NCBI GenBank assembly: GCA_031296115.1
Contig: JARLGI010000057.1
Location: 1-64,000 of the forward strand
Source: Acidobacteriota bacterium
Lineage (GTDB): Bacteria > Acidobacteriota > Terriglobia > Terriglobales > Acidobacteriaceae
Reading direction: 5' to 3'
DNA length: 64,000 bases
In this document: positions 23,329-32,795 of the stretch, in pieces
How the letters are laid out: each line of letters opens with the position of its first letter
How positions within the stretch are numbered: position 1 is the first letter of the stretch
The notes under the pieces: model-generated
What the model saw: the letters and a program-made list of their open reading frames with translations, nothing else
The model's database searches: none
Told to the model about the DNA's origin: nothing
Position numbers and translations under genes: made by a program

Positions 23329-24906
23329 TTAGTCCCAGTTTTTCTCATGCTCCCAGATATCGTGCAGATTCACCTTCGGGCCCTGGGCGTACCAGATGTC
23401 GAAATTCTCCAGCGCGTACGGATACTCGAAGTGCCCAACCTTCTCGGCGTGCTCGCTGATTTGCTTGAGGTGCCTCCCCTCGTTTCCCTCATCCACCACG
23501 ATGATGCTCTCGCCGGTGTAGCCGTGGATTCCCCAATACCAATAATTCTGATGGAAGCAGACCGCTGGTGGCAGTCCGTACTTCGGCCCAAAGTAGTCGA
23601 TCGCGCCAGCCTGTCCGTAATCGCTGGTCTTGATGGCGGTTTTCGCCTGAACCTCCGGCGGGAGGCTGTGATAGATGCGAGCCACCTCGGCTACCATCGC
23701 CTCCCAGCCCAGCTCGTCGGAATAGTACTGCGGCAGGGGCGAGCGCGCGTGGCTGTGCTCGCTGACCGGCGGCTTGAAGTGAATCGCCTGGGTGAAAGCG
23801 ACGAACTGCTCCGGGCTGACGACGGGTGCGATGAGCGGCAAGAACGCCACCGCCGGCAGTATCAGCACCAGCACAAATACCGGCTTCAGCCAGCGCAGGC
23901 TTCTGCGCTCGATCCATTGTTCGCATACTACGGCGCCAGCGGCGAGGAGCATGGGATAGGCGGGGGCGACATAGTAGTCCTTGCCGTAGAGAACCATGAA
24001 CACGGCGAAGGTGACCACAAATGCCCAGCCCAGCACCCGATATCGTCTACCTTCTCGGCCGAAGAACATCCAGCCTAACCCCGTCAGCCATAGCGGTAGC
24101 GCGAAGGGATTCACCATGAGAATCTGCTGCAGGATGAACTGAAGCGGATTCAGTTCGACATCGCGGCCGCTGGCGCGGATATTGTGCATCAACTGCACGA
24201 ACGGCCAGTCGCGATGGACGTTCCACAGCAGGTTCGGCAGGAAAATCACAACCGCCAGAAGTCCGCCGATCCAGATCCACTTGTGCGCAAAGGCTTTGCG
24301 TTCCGGCGTCATCAGCAGCCCCACGACAATGCCAAGACCAAACGCCGCCACCGAATACTTGTTCTGCAGGCCGATGCCCGACAGAATGCCGAACCACAGC
24401 CACAGCTTCTGGTTACCGGTCTGGATGATGCGAATGACGATGGAGGCGCAGCCCATCCAGATGAGTGCCTCGAAGTCGTTAGTGCCAAGCAGGTGGCCGT
24501 TGATGACGAAGACGGCGGAGACCGCCATCGCCAGAGCTGCTAATCCCATCGCGAAGCGTTTTCCGCCGAACTGGTAAGCCTGGTAGCCGGTGATTGCAAT
24601 TGCGCCGCAGCCTGCGATTGCAGGTATCACGCGAATCACGAATAGCGAAGATCCGAACAGCGTGGTGAAAAGCCATGTCACCGCCGGGACGAATGGTGGC
24701 ATGTCCACATAACCCCAATCCAGATGCCGGCTGCATGCGATGTAATAGAGTTCGTCGCGAAAGATGCCGTAGCGGTTGGCGGTAAACAGGTGCAACAGCA
24801 AGCGCAGCAATACGATCAAAACAACCACGGCGAAGCCGCTGGCCCACCAGCGCAGAGACTCCGCGCGTTCCCTTGGTTCATTGTGGACGGAAGCAACGGA
24901 GGTCAA
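23329..24906 (-). CDS. GT39-type glycosyltransferase (ArnT/PMT-like polyprenyl-phosphate sugar transferase)
   Basis: A 525-residue membrane protein with about 9-11 predicted helices in the first two thirds and a soluble C-terminal part. The first outer loop contains FRDELYYIACSRHLDWGYVD followed by MPP, the DE-containing catalytic loop typical of GT-C enzymes of the PMT_2/ArnT group, which use polyprenyl-phosphate-linked sugars. The start is a TTG at 24906 preceded by GGAGAG. The acceptor (lipid, glycan or protein) cannot be inferred. It is upstream of ada on the same strand with a ~90-base gap. Confidence 0.85.
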   Translation of the reverse strand: MTSVASVHNEPRERAESLRWWASGFAVVVLIVLLRLLLHLFTANRYGIFRDELYYIACSRHLDWGYVDMPPFVPAVTWLFTTLFGSSLFVIRVIPAIAGCGAIAITGYQAYQFGGKRFAMGLAALAMAVSAVFVINGHLLGTNDFEALIWMGCASIVIRIIQTGNQKLWLWFGILSGIGLQNKYSVAAFGLGIVVGLLMTPERKAFAHKWIWIGGLLAVVIFLPNLLWNVHRDWPFVQLMHNIRASGRDVELNPLQFILQQILMVNPFALPLWLTGLGWMFFGREGRRYRVLGWAFVVTFAVFMVLYGKDYYVAPAYPMLLAAGAVVCEQWIERRSLRWLKPVFVLVLILPAVAFLPLIAPVVSPEQFVAFTQAIHFKPPVSEHSHARSPLPQYYSDELGWEAMVAEVARIYHSLPPEVQAKTAIKTSDYGQAGAIDYFGPKYGLPPAVCFHQNYWYWGIHGYTGESIIVVDEGNEGRHLKQISEHAEKVGHFEYPYALENFDIWYAQGPKVNLHDIWEHEKNWD

Positions 24907-25308
24907 TGGCTCTCCTGTCGATCGCTGACGACAGGATAATACGCATCAGACTGATGCCGAGTTCGTTAGTGATGTGGATGGCCTAGCCGAAGCGAAAAAT
25001 TGTTGCCGCAACCGGCAGACAGAAATAACAACTTATAGACGCTGTCGCTGCAATCGAAAAGGCCACCCGGCAACTGGGTGGCCTTCTCTTCAAGGGAGAA
25101 TAGTTCCAACGGAGGCTAGACCGTCAAAACTTTCTGCACAAATACTAGGGTCACGGGAAAGCGCGTGTCAAGCAATTTCTAGGACTTAAATCGCTGTGTT
25201 TTCTATAACTTACGCTGGATTCAACGAATCGGCAGAAATTAGCCGAAAAGAGCCGGTTTCACAAGGGAATCGTATAACCATCATCTTTTCAATAGCTTGA
25301 CTGAGGTC
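24907..25308. other. Non-coding gap with a terminator
   Basis: About 400 bases with no supportable gene. It contains the strong hairpin at 25059-25085 and otherwise low-information, comparatively AT-rich sequence (25140-25290). Confidence 0.5.
25059..25085 (-). terminator. Strong intrinsic terminator
   Basis: A perfect 10-bp stem (AAGGCCACCC at 25059-25068 and GGGTGGCCTT at 25076-25085, loop GGCAACT) with U residues on the minus-strand side. It lies about 220 bases beyond the 25309 gene, so the transcript either has a long 3' UTR or carries an unrecognised small RNA. Confidence 0.75.
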
Positions 25309-26367
25309 TCACTCCAGGTGCAAGCGGATGATGTCGTTGTCCTCGGACCGGGCAAAGCCGCCCCTGGGGAACACTCGCGTCAGCAGAACGCGGATGCCTC
25401 CGAAGAAAATGCCGAAGATGAGACCGACGAGCAAAAGAATTCCGATCAGTGTGAAGATGGCGACGATCAGATTTCCGATGTTGTCGCGCTTGCTCATCGA
25501 GGTGGCTTCGTTCCATGTCACCTCGGCTTCGTAGTTGACTGAATTCAGTAGCGCCTGTGCTTCGCTGCTTCCAATCGTTCCAGTTACCACGTCCACCAGC
25601 GGACCGCTGCGTCTCACCAGAAACGAGTTCGGGCTTGCTTGCGCCGCACCCTGCAAGACCCGCAAACGTTCGCCGGCAATTTGCGGTGTCGGATACGCGA
25701 TCACCATCAGGGTGAGAGGGCCGCTCTTGGTCGAGTAGTTCTGCGTCAGTATCTCCGGCTCGTGACTGAAGTCCACCTGCTCCGGAGACAGCGGTATCTT
25801 CGTGGCCAGCAAAGCCTGAGGTCCGAGGATGTACTTCGCAGAATTCTGTACAGCATCGTTCTTAGGCAGATACTCCGGGAGGTTCGGCAAGTTCCCGGCC
25901 GCGCCTTTCGCCGCGGGCAGCTGGGCCGCGAGATCGCGCAACTCCGCAGCCGACATCCCGGTCACCCGGTCGAAGTTCGCGTCAATCAAGACGTTATCGC
26001 GGAAGAACAGAATGCGCCGATTGGCAGAAGCGGCCTTGGTGCCAATCTGTTCCGTTGTCATCTCCGGGTGGCGATAAAAAGTGAACGCACCGTAAGCGCC
26101 GGTGGCGTCGTTGAACGTCGCCGCCTTGACGGTCAACCGGCGACCATCGGCGCGAGTGTAGGTGGCGGTTTCAGCGCCCGAGAATCCGTACTCCTTTAGG
26201 ACCGCCGGATAGGCTGCGTCCACTTGTGCCGCGTCGGTGATCGTTTGGGGTGTTTCAGACAGGGTCCATCCAGCAAAGGACTTCGGCAGTACGCCCTTAC
26301 CATCAGCCGCCAGAGCTAAGCCAGATAGCAAAATGGAAAGGAGCGCGACGGTGACGTAGCGTTTCAT
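25309..26367 (-). CDS. Secreted/membrane-anchored DUF6599-like protein
   Basis: A 352-residue envelope protein with an N-terminal signal peptide (MKRYVTVALLSILLSGLALA followed by AD), a large extracytoplasmic domain, and one C-terminal membrane helix (LIVAIFTLIGILLLVGLIFG) before a short basic cytoplasmic tail. The extracytoplasmic part resembles the uncharacterised DUF6599 proteins that I associate with Acidobacteriota (SFAGWTLSETPQTI, YGAFTFYRHPEM, LPEYLPKNDAVQNSAKYILG). That family name is from memory and unverified. ATG 26367 is preferred because it begins the signal peptide. It is transcribed toward the terminator at 25059-25085. Confidence 0.75.
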   Translation of the reverse strand: MKRYVTVALLSILLSGLALAADGKGVLPKSFAGWTLSETPQTITDAAQVDAAYPAVLKEYGFSGAETATYTRADGRRLTVKAATFNDATGAYGAFTFYRHPEMTTEQIGTKAASANRRILFFRDNVLIDANFDRVTGMSAAELRDLAAQLPAAKGAAGNLPNLPEYLPKNDAVQNSAKYILGPQALLATKIPLSPEQVDFSHEPEILTQNYSTKSGPLTLMVIAYPTPQIAGERLRVLQGAAQASPNSFLVRRSGPLVDVVTGTIGSSEAQALLNSVNYEAEVTWNEATSMSKRDNIGNLIVAIFTLIGILLLVGLIFGIFFGGIRVLLTRVFPRGGFARSEDNDIIRLHLE

Positions 26368-26566
26368 GGAACTGCAGAGCAGGGTTTGGCCTCGCAACTA
26401 CAGAATTAGACTACTGCGGCGGGAACAAAGTTTCCAGAAAGCAGGACGCACTCAGTATTCAGCCGGAATGAATACAGCGCATGTTGCAGGCCTTGAGAAC
26501 TCCCAGCGGTTGGAGTCGTTGTGAATTACTGAATGCGCCAGAGGACCAACCGCTAGCTGCTAATTG

Positions 26567-28909
26567 CTAATTGCTGTTTTCCTTGCTGATCTTCGAGGCC
26601 ACCTTCACCCCGCTCAGCCCTCCGGCGTACTTCGCGATGCCCTTATAGAGAGACTCCGCGATTTTCTCCCGGTACTCGGGCGTTTCCAGCTTGGCGGCGT
26701 CCGTGGGATTGGAGACAAAGGAGATTTCCGCGAGGATGCTGGGCATATTGGCGCCGATGAGCACCACAAAGGGTGCCTTTTTCACGCCGCGGTCGCGCAG
26801 AGTCGAGTGCTTGCCGCCTAGTCCGCTGTAAAGCGATTGCTGAACGTCGCTGGCCAGCTCGCGCGACTCCTCGATTTTCTCCTTCAGCGTGATCTTCTTG
26901 ACCAGATCCTGCAGCTCGAAGATCGACTTCTCGGAGACCGCATTCTCGCGCGCCGCCACTTCCAGCGCATCCGGATTCGAGGTGAAGTTCAGGTAGTAGG
27001 TCTCCACCCCTCGTGCGGACGGATCATGACTGGAGTTGGCATGCACCGAGATGAACAGATCGGCCTGGTGCTCGTTCGCTAGTGCGGTGCGGGTTTCCAG
27101 CGGAATAAACGTATCGTCGTCGCGGGTATAGATGACATCTGCTCCCAAGCGCGTTTCCAGCAGCCGACCCAGCCGTAGCGACACATCGAGGACCAGGTCT
27201 TTCTCCTGCAATCCGTTCGGCCCGATGGTTCCCGTGTCATGTCCGCCGTGTCCGGCGTCGATCATAATGCGGCCGATTTTGAGGCCGAGCGCGCGGATGA
27301 GGTTGCGCTCGCCAGCCGAGGTCGGAGCGGCTTCCCGCGTCGACGGCACATCGCTGCTTGCGGTCTTGGTTGTCTTCTTCCGGTCCTTGCTGCGCGGAGC
27401 CACCGCTACGGCGGTGGGTGCCGTCGTCGGCGGGGTGGTGGGCTTCACCTCGGATCCGTTCGTATCGCCGTTACCGGTGAACAGTGTGTCGTCGGCGTCG
27501 GTTTTGCGCGCCGTCGTGACTGGGGCCGGTTTGCTGCTGGTCTTGCTGGCGGTGGTTGTGTTCTTCTTGGCGGGCGTGTCGGCGGTATCGGTTTTTCTCG
27601 CCAAGTTGTCATTCTCGTCGATGATAACCTTGCGCGGAGGTGTTCTCGTATCGCTCGGCTTGCTGGCAACGGTTGCTCCGCCGGACGCCGCATTTCCGCT
27701 CTCGTCGGCGGCCTGAACGGCTTTACCGGCTGGACTGCTGTCGGGAGCCTTCGCCGGAGCTTTGGCGGTCACCGGCGCTGGCGGTTTCTTCTGCTCGATG
27801 GCATTTGGCCCGATGTCTTCGTCGTTGAAAGCCGTGCCGCCTTGTGACTGCGCTATCTGGTTCTCTGATTTGGACTTACGCCCGTGAATATCGATGATTA
27901 GGCGGTAAGGGTTGGGCAGCAGAAACGCCGAATAGTCAGAGACATCGGCAACCTCCAAGACCACCCGGCTGGATCCCGGCTGGTACTGTGCCACGCGGAT
28001 CTTCTTTAGGAAGCCATCCTGCACGTCGAAACTCTTGCCGACTAGGATGGAGGCCAGCCTGGTGTTGGGCAGGTCGAAGAAAATGCGATCTGGATTGGGA
28101 ACTCTGCCCGTTTCGTATTGTACTTCTCGATCCAGGTCGATGGCCACGCGGGTGTAATCCGGGGTGGACCAGTGACGGATGCTGGTCACCATCGGCAGAC
28201 CCGGCTTCTTTTGGCTTGCCGGTTGCGTGCCATCGGTCGAACTCGATGCGTCAGCGGGGTCGGCATGGGCCTGCTCAACCGGTTTCTTAACTGGCTTGGG
28301 ACTGTTGAGTTCCGCCAACGCCTCCTTGGCCTCGCGGGCCAGGGGATTGCGCGGATAGCGTGTCAGGAACTCGTCGAAGGTCTGGCGGGCCTCGTCCTCG
28401 TCGCCGAGGTCCTCTTTGTATATCTGGCCAATGGTGAACAGCGCCTGGAAGCGGTACTTGCTCCCGGGGTATTCCCGGCGCAGGAACTCGTATTCCTTGA
28501 TGGCCGATTGCAGGTCCTTGTCCCCGGGCTGAAACTGCCGGCCCATCTCCGCCAGGATCTCGGCGACTGCGACCACGCTGGCGTCGGCTTTGCTCGATGC
28601 CGGCGCGACGTAGTAGACCTTGCGGTAAGCGTCGGCCACACGCTGGTAGTCGCGCCGTGTCCGTTCCTCTTCGGGACGGCCGTTGAGCGCTTCCCGCGTC
28701 TGTTCGGCCTTTTCGAACTGGCTGGCGGCCTCCTGTTTGCGGGATGCCGGGGTCCTCGCAAAGCACTCAAGACTGGCGCTGGTCAAGAGCAGGAGTAGGC
28801 CGAAAACGGCCCATAACGGCAAGCGAAAGAAAGCTGCCGCATTGAAATGCGAGGAAAGTAGGCGCGGAGAACAACTTCCGCCGAATCGTGAAGACCAAGT
28901 CATCGCCAC
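26567..28909 (-). CDS. N-acetylmuramoyl-L-alanine amidase with TPR-like and AMIN domains
   Basis: A secreted cell-wall hydrolase of about 780 residues. Order: signal peptide/anchor (about 28-52), TPR-like helical repeats (about 58-200, including EYEFLRREYPGSKYRFQALF), an AMIN domain (about 235-345, SIRHWSTPDYTRVAIDLD), a long Pro/Ala/Thr-rich linker with many Lys and Asp (about 350-545), and a C-terminal zinc amidase_3 domain. The zinc ligands and catalytic Glu are visible in MIDAGHGGHDTG, LQEKDL, ISVHANSS and LAEISFVSN. AMIN-amidases split peptidoglycan during division. The start is GTG 28909 or ATG 28903, with no clear ribosome site. The fusion with TPRs is uncommon outside this type of organism. 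Confidence 0.92.
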   Translation of the reverse strand: MAMTWSSRFGGSCSPRLLSSHFNAAAFFRLPLWAVFGLLLLLTSASLECFARTPASRKQEAASQFEKAEQTREALNGRPEEERTRRDYQRVADAYRKVYYVAPASSKADASVVAVAEILAEMGRQFQPGDKDLQSAIKEYEFLRREYPGSKYRFQALFTIGQIYKEDLGDEDEARQTFDEFLTRYPRNPLAREAKEALAELNSPKPVKKPVEQAHADPADASSSTDGTQPASQKKPGLPMVTSIRHWSTPDYTRVAIDLDREVQYETGRVPNPDRIFFDLPNTRLASILVGKSFDVQDGFLKKIRVAQYQPGSSRVVLEVADVSDYSAFLLPNPYRLIIDIHGRKSKSENQIAQSQGGTAFNDEDIGPNAIEQKKPPAPVTAKAPAKAPDSSPAGKAVQAADESGNAASGGATVASKPSDTRTPPRKVIIDENDNLARKTDTADTPAKKNTTTASKTSSKPAPVTTARKTDADDTLFTGNGDTNGSEVKPTTPPTTAPTAVAVAPRSKDRKKTTKTASSDVPSTREAAPTSAGERNLIRALGLKIGRIMIDAGHGGHDTGTIGPNGLQEKDLVLDVSLRLGRLLETRLGADVIYTRDDDTFIPLETRTALANEHQADLFISVHANSSHDPSARGVETYYLNFTSNPDALEVAARENAVSEKSIFELQDLVKKITLKEKIEESRELASDVQQSLYSGLGGKHSTLRDRGVKKAPFVVLIGANMPSILAEISFVSNPTDAAKLETPEYREKIAESLYKGIAKYAGGLSGVKVASKISKENSN

Positions 28910-29098
28910 GCGAAAAAGTTGCCGGATACACCTGTGCCGTTGCCGCGGTTGACCGCGAGTGCACCGGGATGTGGTCCGGCGGAGACTTGTTCGTCAGAGC
29001 ACTTCGATTATAGGTGCGGGAGCAGGGTGAACGAACCTGCTAAAACAGCCCGAATCAGGGGAGTGACCCCACCTAAGAGGTACTGGCCAATCATGCCT

Positions 29099-29554
29099 TC
29101 AAACCTGCGGCACCGCTACTGGGCTTCGTTGGAAAAGCACTTTGACCTCTGGCTGAACTAAATACCATATGATCAGCACGCTGATGGCAATGCGGATGAG
29201 GCGGTATCCGCCCATAAAGAGGCCAAGGTGCACACCCATCATCAGTAGTCCGGGAATAGAGAACAGCAACGCGATGGCTGCGAGCACAATGCACAAGATT
29301 CGGCCCCATTCGCGCAGGTTCCAGACTCCATAGCCCGCCAACCCGGCGATAACGGCGAATACTAACGTAAACACCGCCCCAACGATCCCTATGAAGAGTC
29401 CCACACCCATACCACCGATGGAACGATGGCCGCCAGCTCCAAACATGGCGCCAAGTAAGCTGCCGCCTACCATGAGCGCAACCGACAGCAGCACTAAAAA
29501 AATTGCACCCACGAAATGGTAAATCGCGATGAGGGTTACACCTGTCGGCCGCAT
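29099..29554 (-). CDS. Small four-helix membrane protein of unknown function
   Basis: A 151-residue hydrophobic protein with about four membrane helices; the first (VTLIAIYHFVGAIFLVLLSV) and third (VWNLREWGRILCIVLAAIAL) resemble small DUF-type membrane proteins common in Acidobacteriota. GGGAGGT lies 6 bases before the ATG, supporting the start. It is divergent from trpC, whose start lies about 100 bases away. No enzymatic motif is visible. Confidence 0.75.
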   Translation of the reverse strand: MRPTGVTLIAIYHFVGAIFLVLLSVALMVGGSLLGAMFGAGGHRSIGGMGVGLFIGIVGAVFTLVFAVIAGLAGYGVWNLREWGRILCIVLAAIALLFSIPGLLMMGVHLGLFMGGYRLIRIAISVLIIWYLVQPEVKVLFQRSPVAVPQV

Positions 29555-29632
29555 CTGGGACCTCCCTGGGCTATTAGGATTTCACGGGGACACTATGCTC
29601 GGGCTGTGAGCAAGTCAAGCTTATCTCTTCGG

Positions 29633-29638
29633 TATACT
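29633..29638 (+). promoter_or_regulatory. Possible -10 element of the trp operon
   Basis: TATACT lies 12 bases before the trpC ATG. If used, trpC would have a very short leader of about 6 bases. No matching -35 was found, so it is tentative. Confidence 0.3.
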
Positions 29639-29650
29639 CTCTCTACGCCC

Positions 29651-30502
29651 ATGCCCACCAAGTTGGAAGAAATCACAGCCGCCAGCCGCCAACGAGTCGC
29701 CACCACCAAGGCTTCGGCAGACCTCCGGGTGCTCGGCGCGGCTGCGGAACGGCACCAGCCGCGGGGTTTTCGTGGCAACCTTCAGCAGGTCGCCAAGGGC
29801 GGAGTAGCAGTAATCGCCGAGCTGAAGAAGGCGTCGCCGTCAAAAGGCTTGATTCGGGCTGACTTCCGGGTAGCCGATCTGGCGCGAGAGCTGGCAGAGG
29901 CCGGGGCGGCGGCGCTCTCGGTCCTGACGGACGCGCAGTTTTTTCAGGGCTCGCTCGAGAATCTGCGGGTGGCATCACAGGCGACCTCCGTCCCCTGTCT
30001 CCGCAAGGACTTCATTGTCGACGAATTTCAGTTGCTGGAAGCCCGGGCGAACAGGGCGGATGCCGTGCTGTTGATTGTGGCCGTCTTGACTCAGACCGAG
30101 CTGACTGGCCTGCTGCGTCGCGCGGGAGAACTGCACCTTGACGTTCTGTGCGAGGTCCACGACGGGCCCGAGTTGCAGCGGGCGCTCGACGCCGGTTGCG
30201 TAACCATCGGGGTCAACAATCGCGACCTGCACACCTTTCGCGTCGATCTCAATACCTCGCTGCAATTGGCTGAATTGTTGCCGCCCGGCGTGGTGAAGGT
30301 GGCGGAGAGCGGCATCGAGACCGCCGAAGATATCGCCCGACTGCGTGATGCCGGGTTCGATGCGTTTCTGATCGGCGAATCGCTGATGCGCGCCCAGCAT
30401 CCGGGCGAGGCACTGCCGGAGTTGCTCAGGGCAGCGATTTCATTTGACAGAGAAAAGACGGCCTACCGCAGATTGAGCCCCCGAAGGGGCGACTTAGTTT
30501 AG
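29651..30502 (+). CDS. trpC: Indole-3-glycerol phosphate synthase
   Basis: TIM-barrel enzyme closing the indole ring in tryptophan synthesis. The catalytic motifs are conserved: AVIAELKKASPSKGLI near the N-terminus, CLRKDFIVDEFQ, GVNNRDLHTF and the phosphate-binding VAESGIET and AFLIGESLM. ATG 29651 (MPTKLEEITAA) gives 283 residues; the open frame back to 29516 is unconserved. The last ~11 residues (RRLSPRRGDLV) and the stop codon are encoded by the beginning of the composite repeat that starts at 30477, so the C-terminus appears to have been altered by repeat insertion. First gene of the aromatic cluster here. Confidence 0.95.
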   Translation: MPTKLEEITAASRQRVATTKASADLRVLGAAAERHQPRGFRGNLQQVAKGGVAVIAELKKASPSKGLIRADFRVADLARELAEAGAAALSVLTDAQFFQGSLENLRVASQATSVPCLRKDFIVDEFQLLEARANRADAVLLIVAVLTQTELTGLLRRAGELHLDVLCEVHDGPELQRALDAGCVTIGVNNRDLHTFRVDLNTSLQLAELLPPGVVKVAESGIETAEDIARLRDAGFDAFLIGESLMRAQHPGEALPELLRAAISFDREKTAYRRLSPRRGDLV

Positions 30503-30569
30503 CCCAGCACGGAGCCGCAGGCGGAGTGCTGGGTAAAGCGGAAGATTGACCGGAGCCCCGGCAGGGGCG
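30477..30569. repeat. Three-hairpin composite repeat, copy 1 (trpC end to trpF leader)
   Basis: Three consecutive hairpins: GCCCC/GGGGC (30477-30481, 30486-30490), CCCAGCAC/GTGCTGGG (30503-30510, 30526-30533) and GCCCC/GGGGC (30555-30559, 30564-30568). The same order, arm sequences and an ATTGAC between hairpins 2 and 3 recur at 33672-33752. It ends about 20 bases before the trpF ATG. Confidence 0.85.
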
Positions 30570-30591
30570 CACAACAAGAGAGTACCGCGCG

Positions 30592-31275
30592 ATGACCTGG
30601 GTAAAGATCTGCGCTACCACCAATCTTCCCGACGCGCTGGCGAGCGTCGCCGCAGGCGCCAATGCGCTGGGCTTCATTTTCGCCCCCAGCACGCGCCGGA
30701 TAACGGTTGAGGCGGCGGCCGGAATTATTGCGGAACTCCCTCCGTCGGTCGAGAAGATCGGCGTGTTTGTGAACGAAACGCCCACGGACCTGGCGGAGGT
30801 GGCTGAAAAGGCGGGCTTAACCGGCGCGCAACTGCACGGCGATGAGCTAGCCACGCAAATAGCCGATTTCAGACGCGCCCTAGGCCAGAGAAAGATCATC
30901 AAGACCTTGCAGGCCCGGCAGTTGCTGGAGAACGACGCCAGGGAGCAGGTCATCGGCGAGTATCTGAAGGCGCGCGAGCACTTTGACGCCGTTCTCCTCG
31001 ATTCCGGATGGCCGCAGCAGCGGGGAGGAACCGGCATTCCCTTCGATTGGGAGCTGGCCGTTCCGATCGCCGGGGCGATAGGGTCGGTCATGCGGTTGAT
31101 CATCGCCGGCGGTCTGAATGCCGAAAATGTTAGCAAGGCGATCCGCCTGTTCAGACCGTTCGGCGTGGATGTTGTATCGGGCGTCGAAGGCGCCATCGGC
31201 AAGAAAGACGAAGCCAGGTTGGATAGTTTTCTGGCGTCGGTAAGGCAGGCGGAACAATTGGAACCCATATCATGA
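30592..31275 (+). CDS. trpF: Phosphoribosylanthranilate isomerase
   Basis: TIM-barrel isomerase converting phosphoribosylanthranilate to CdRP, the step before TrpC. The start WVKICATTN (catalytic Cys in KICATT instead of the commoner KICGIT), the block ALGFIFAPSTRRI and the C-terminal IIAGGLNAENV identify it. At 227 residues it is slightly long for the family. The Ala-Thr replacement of Gly-Ile after the catalytic Cys is a small oddity. The ATG follows the composite repeat closely, with only a weak AAGAGAG ribosome site. trpB follows after ~106 bases containing palindromes. Confidence 0.93.
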   Translation: MTWVKICATTNLPDALASVAAGANALGFIFAPSTRRITVEAAAGIIAELPPSVEKIGVFVNETPTDLAEVAEKAGLTGAQLHGDELATQIADFRRALGQRKIIKTLQARQLLENDAREQVIGEYLKAREHFDAVLLDSGWPQQRGGTGIPFDWELAVPIAGAIGSVMRLIIAGGLNAENVSKAIRLFRPFGVDVVSGVEGAIGKKDEARLDSFLASVRQAEQLEPIS

Positions 31276-31289
31276 ATCCGACTTGAAGG

Positions 31290-31342
31290 GGCACGGCTTC
31301 AGCTGTGCCGTAGAGAGCGTCTAAAGTGCAGGGCTTTAGCCC
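31290..31342. repeat. Paired REP-like palindromes between trpF and trpB
   Basis: Two palindromes with a CTTYAG centre: GGCACGGCTTCAGCTGTGCC (31290-31309) and GGGCTTTAGCCC (31331-31342), followed by CTGAGGT. Both the arms and the ~20-base spacer resemble the left half of the element at 36786-36927. Confidence 0.85.
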
Positions 31343-31381
31343 CTGAGGTACTTCGCTCTTGAGAGTTACGAAGTTTATTGA

Positions 31382-32671
31382 ATGGATTCTAGTAATCAGC
31401 AACGAACGAGAATAAAGCAAGCGACCATGGACCCAATCAGCGATGCACAAACATTGGCGCCGGACGGCGATCAGAGTAAGCGGCCCAAGCGCCCGCGCGC
31501 CGTTCCCGGCCGCTTTGGCTCCTACGGCGGACGCTACGTCCCCGAGACGCTCATGGCCGCCTTGCAGGAGCTCGAGGCCTCCTATGCTAAGGCGCGCAAG
31601 GACAAGTCATTCCGCGATGAATACCATCGCCTGCTCGCCGACTTTGCCGGACGCCCAACGCCGCTGTTTCTTGCCGAGCGCCTGACCCAGCAATTGGGCG
31701 GCGCGAAGATTTATCTCAAGCGCGAAGACCTGCTGCACACCGGCGCGCACAAGATCAACAACTGCATCGGGCAGGCGCTGCTGGCGCGGCGCATGGGCAA
31801 GCACCGCATTATCGCGGAAACCGGCGCGGGCCAGCACGGCGTCGCCACCGCCACGGTGTGCGCGCTCTTCGGCATGGAGTGCGTGGTCTACATGGGCACC
31901 GAAGACATGCGGCGGCAGGAACTGAACGTTTTCCGTATGAGACTGCTGGGCGCCGAGGTGCGCGGCGTCGAATCCGGCTCGCGCACGCTGAAAGACGCCA
32001 TCAACGAGGCCATGCGCGACTGGGTCACTAACGTCCGCACGACCCATTACCTGCTGGGCAGCGTGCTGGGCGCGCATCCCTATCCGACCATGGTGCGCGA
32101 TTTTCATCGCGTCATCGGCCAGGAAGCCCGCAAGCAGATTCTGAAGGCCGAAGGTCGGCTGCCGTCGGCGATTATTGCCTGCGTCGGCGGCGGCTCCAAC
32201 GCGATCGGCATCTTCCACGCGTTCCTCAAGGACCGCGAGGTGAAGCTGATAGGCGTCGAGGCCGGCGGCCGGGGTCATGTGCTGGGCGAACATGCCGCGC
32301 GCTTCGATGGCGGCGGCGCGGGAGTGCTGCAAGGGACGTATTCGTACGTTTTACAGGACGAAGCCGGCCAGATCGCCAATACCCACTCAGTCTCGGCGGG
32401 ATTGGACTATCCTGCGATTGGGCCCGAGCACGCATGGCTGCACGACCAAGGCCGCGCTGAGTACGTATCAGCCAGTGACCAGGAAGCGCTCGACGCCTGC
32501 CAGACACTGGCCCGCATGGAGGGTATCATTCCCGCGCTGGAGTCGGCACACGCGGTAGCCGAGGTCATGAAGCGCGCGCCCAGGATGGAGAAGTCGGACG
32601 TCGTTATCGTGAACATCTCCGGCCGAGGCGACAAAGATATCGGAATTCTGCGGGAGAATTTGAAGTTCTAG
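31382..32671 (+). CDS. trpB: Tryptophan synthase beta chain
   Basis: PLP enzyme joining indole and serine to give tryptophan, in the alpha2-beta2 complex. The PLP lysine is in HTGAHKINN (K124), the phosphate-binding loop is GGGSNAIG, and the substrate residues REDLLHTG and [10 protein letters not shown] are intact. Counted from ATG 31382 it has 429 residues, about 30 more than typical; the first ~40 residues are polar and unconserved, and ATG 31427 (MDPISD) is an alternative start. Neither has a strong Shine-Dalgarno. The gene follows a pair of palindromes. Confidence 0.97.
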   Translation: MDSSNQQRTRIKQATMDPISDAQTLAPDGDQSKRPKRPRAVPGRFGSYGGRYVPETLMAALQELEASYAKARKDKSFRDEYHRLLADFAGRPTPLFLAERLTQQLGGAKIYLKREDLLHTGAHKINNCIGQALLARRMGKHRIIAETGAGQHGVATATVCALFGMECVVYMGTEDMRRQELNVFRMRLLGAEVRGVESGSRTLKDAINEAMRDWVTNVRTTHYLLGSVLGAHPYPTMVRDFHRVIGQEARKQILKAEGRLPSAIIACVGGGSNAIGIFHAFLKDREVKLIGVEAGGRGHVLGEHAARFDGGGAGVLQGTYSYVLQDEAGQIANTHSVSAGLDYPAIGPEHAWLHDQGRAEYVSASDQEALDACQTLARMEGIIPALESAHAVAEVMKRAPRMEKSDVVIVNISGRGDKDIGILRENLKF

Positions 32672-32691
32672 ATCCACGATACGGTGGAGCA

Positions 32692-32783
32692 GGCCTTCAG
32701 GCCCGCAGTTAGCTGTTCTTTCTTGTCATCACGAGCGGGCTCGGTAGTCCGGAGCTTCAGCTCCGGACGACGAAGCCGCCCGC
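32692..32783. repeat. REP-like palindromes between trpB and trpA
   Basis: GGCCT-TC-AGGCC at 32692-32703, then TCCGGAGCTTCAGCTCCGGA at 32748-32767, the latter enclosed by outer arms GCGGGC (32735-32740) and GCCCGC (32778-32783). Both share the CTTCAG centre. The outer arm ends at the base before the trpA ribosome binding site. Confidence 0.85.
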
Positions 32784-32795
32784 GAGGGATCTGCT

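Noticed and set aside
26455-26475. GTATTCA/TGAATAC inverted repeat between the DUF6599-like gene and the amidase gene
   Set aside because: Could be an operator or weak hairpin, but no neighbouring motif supports either and AT-rich 7-bp palindromes are common.
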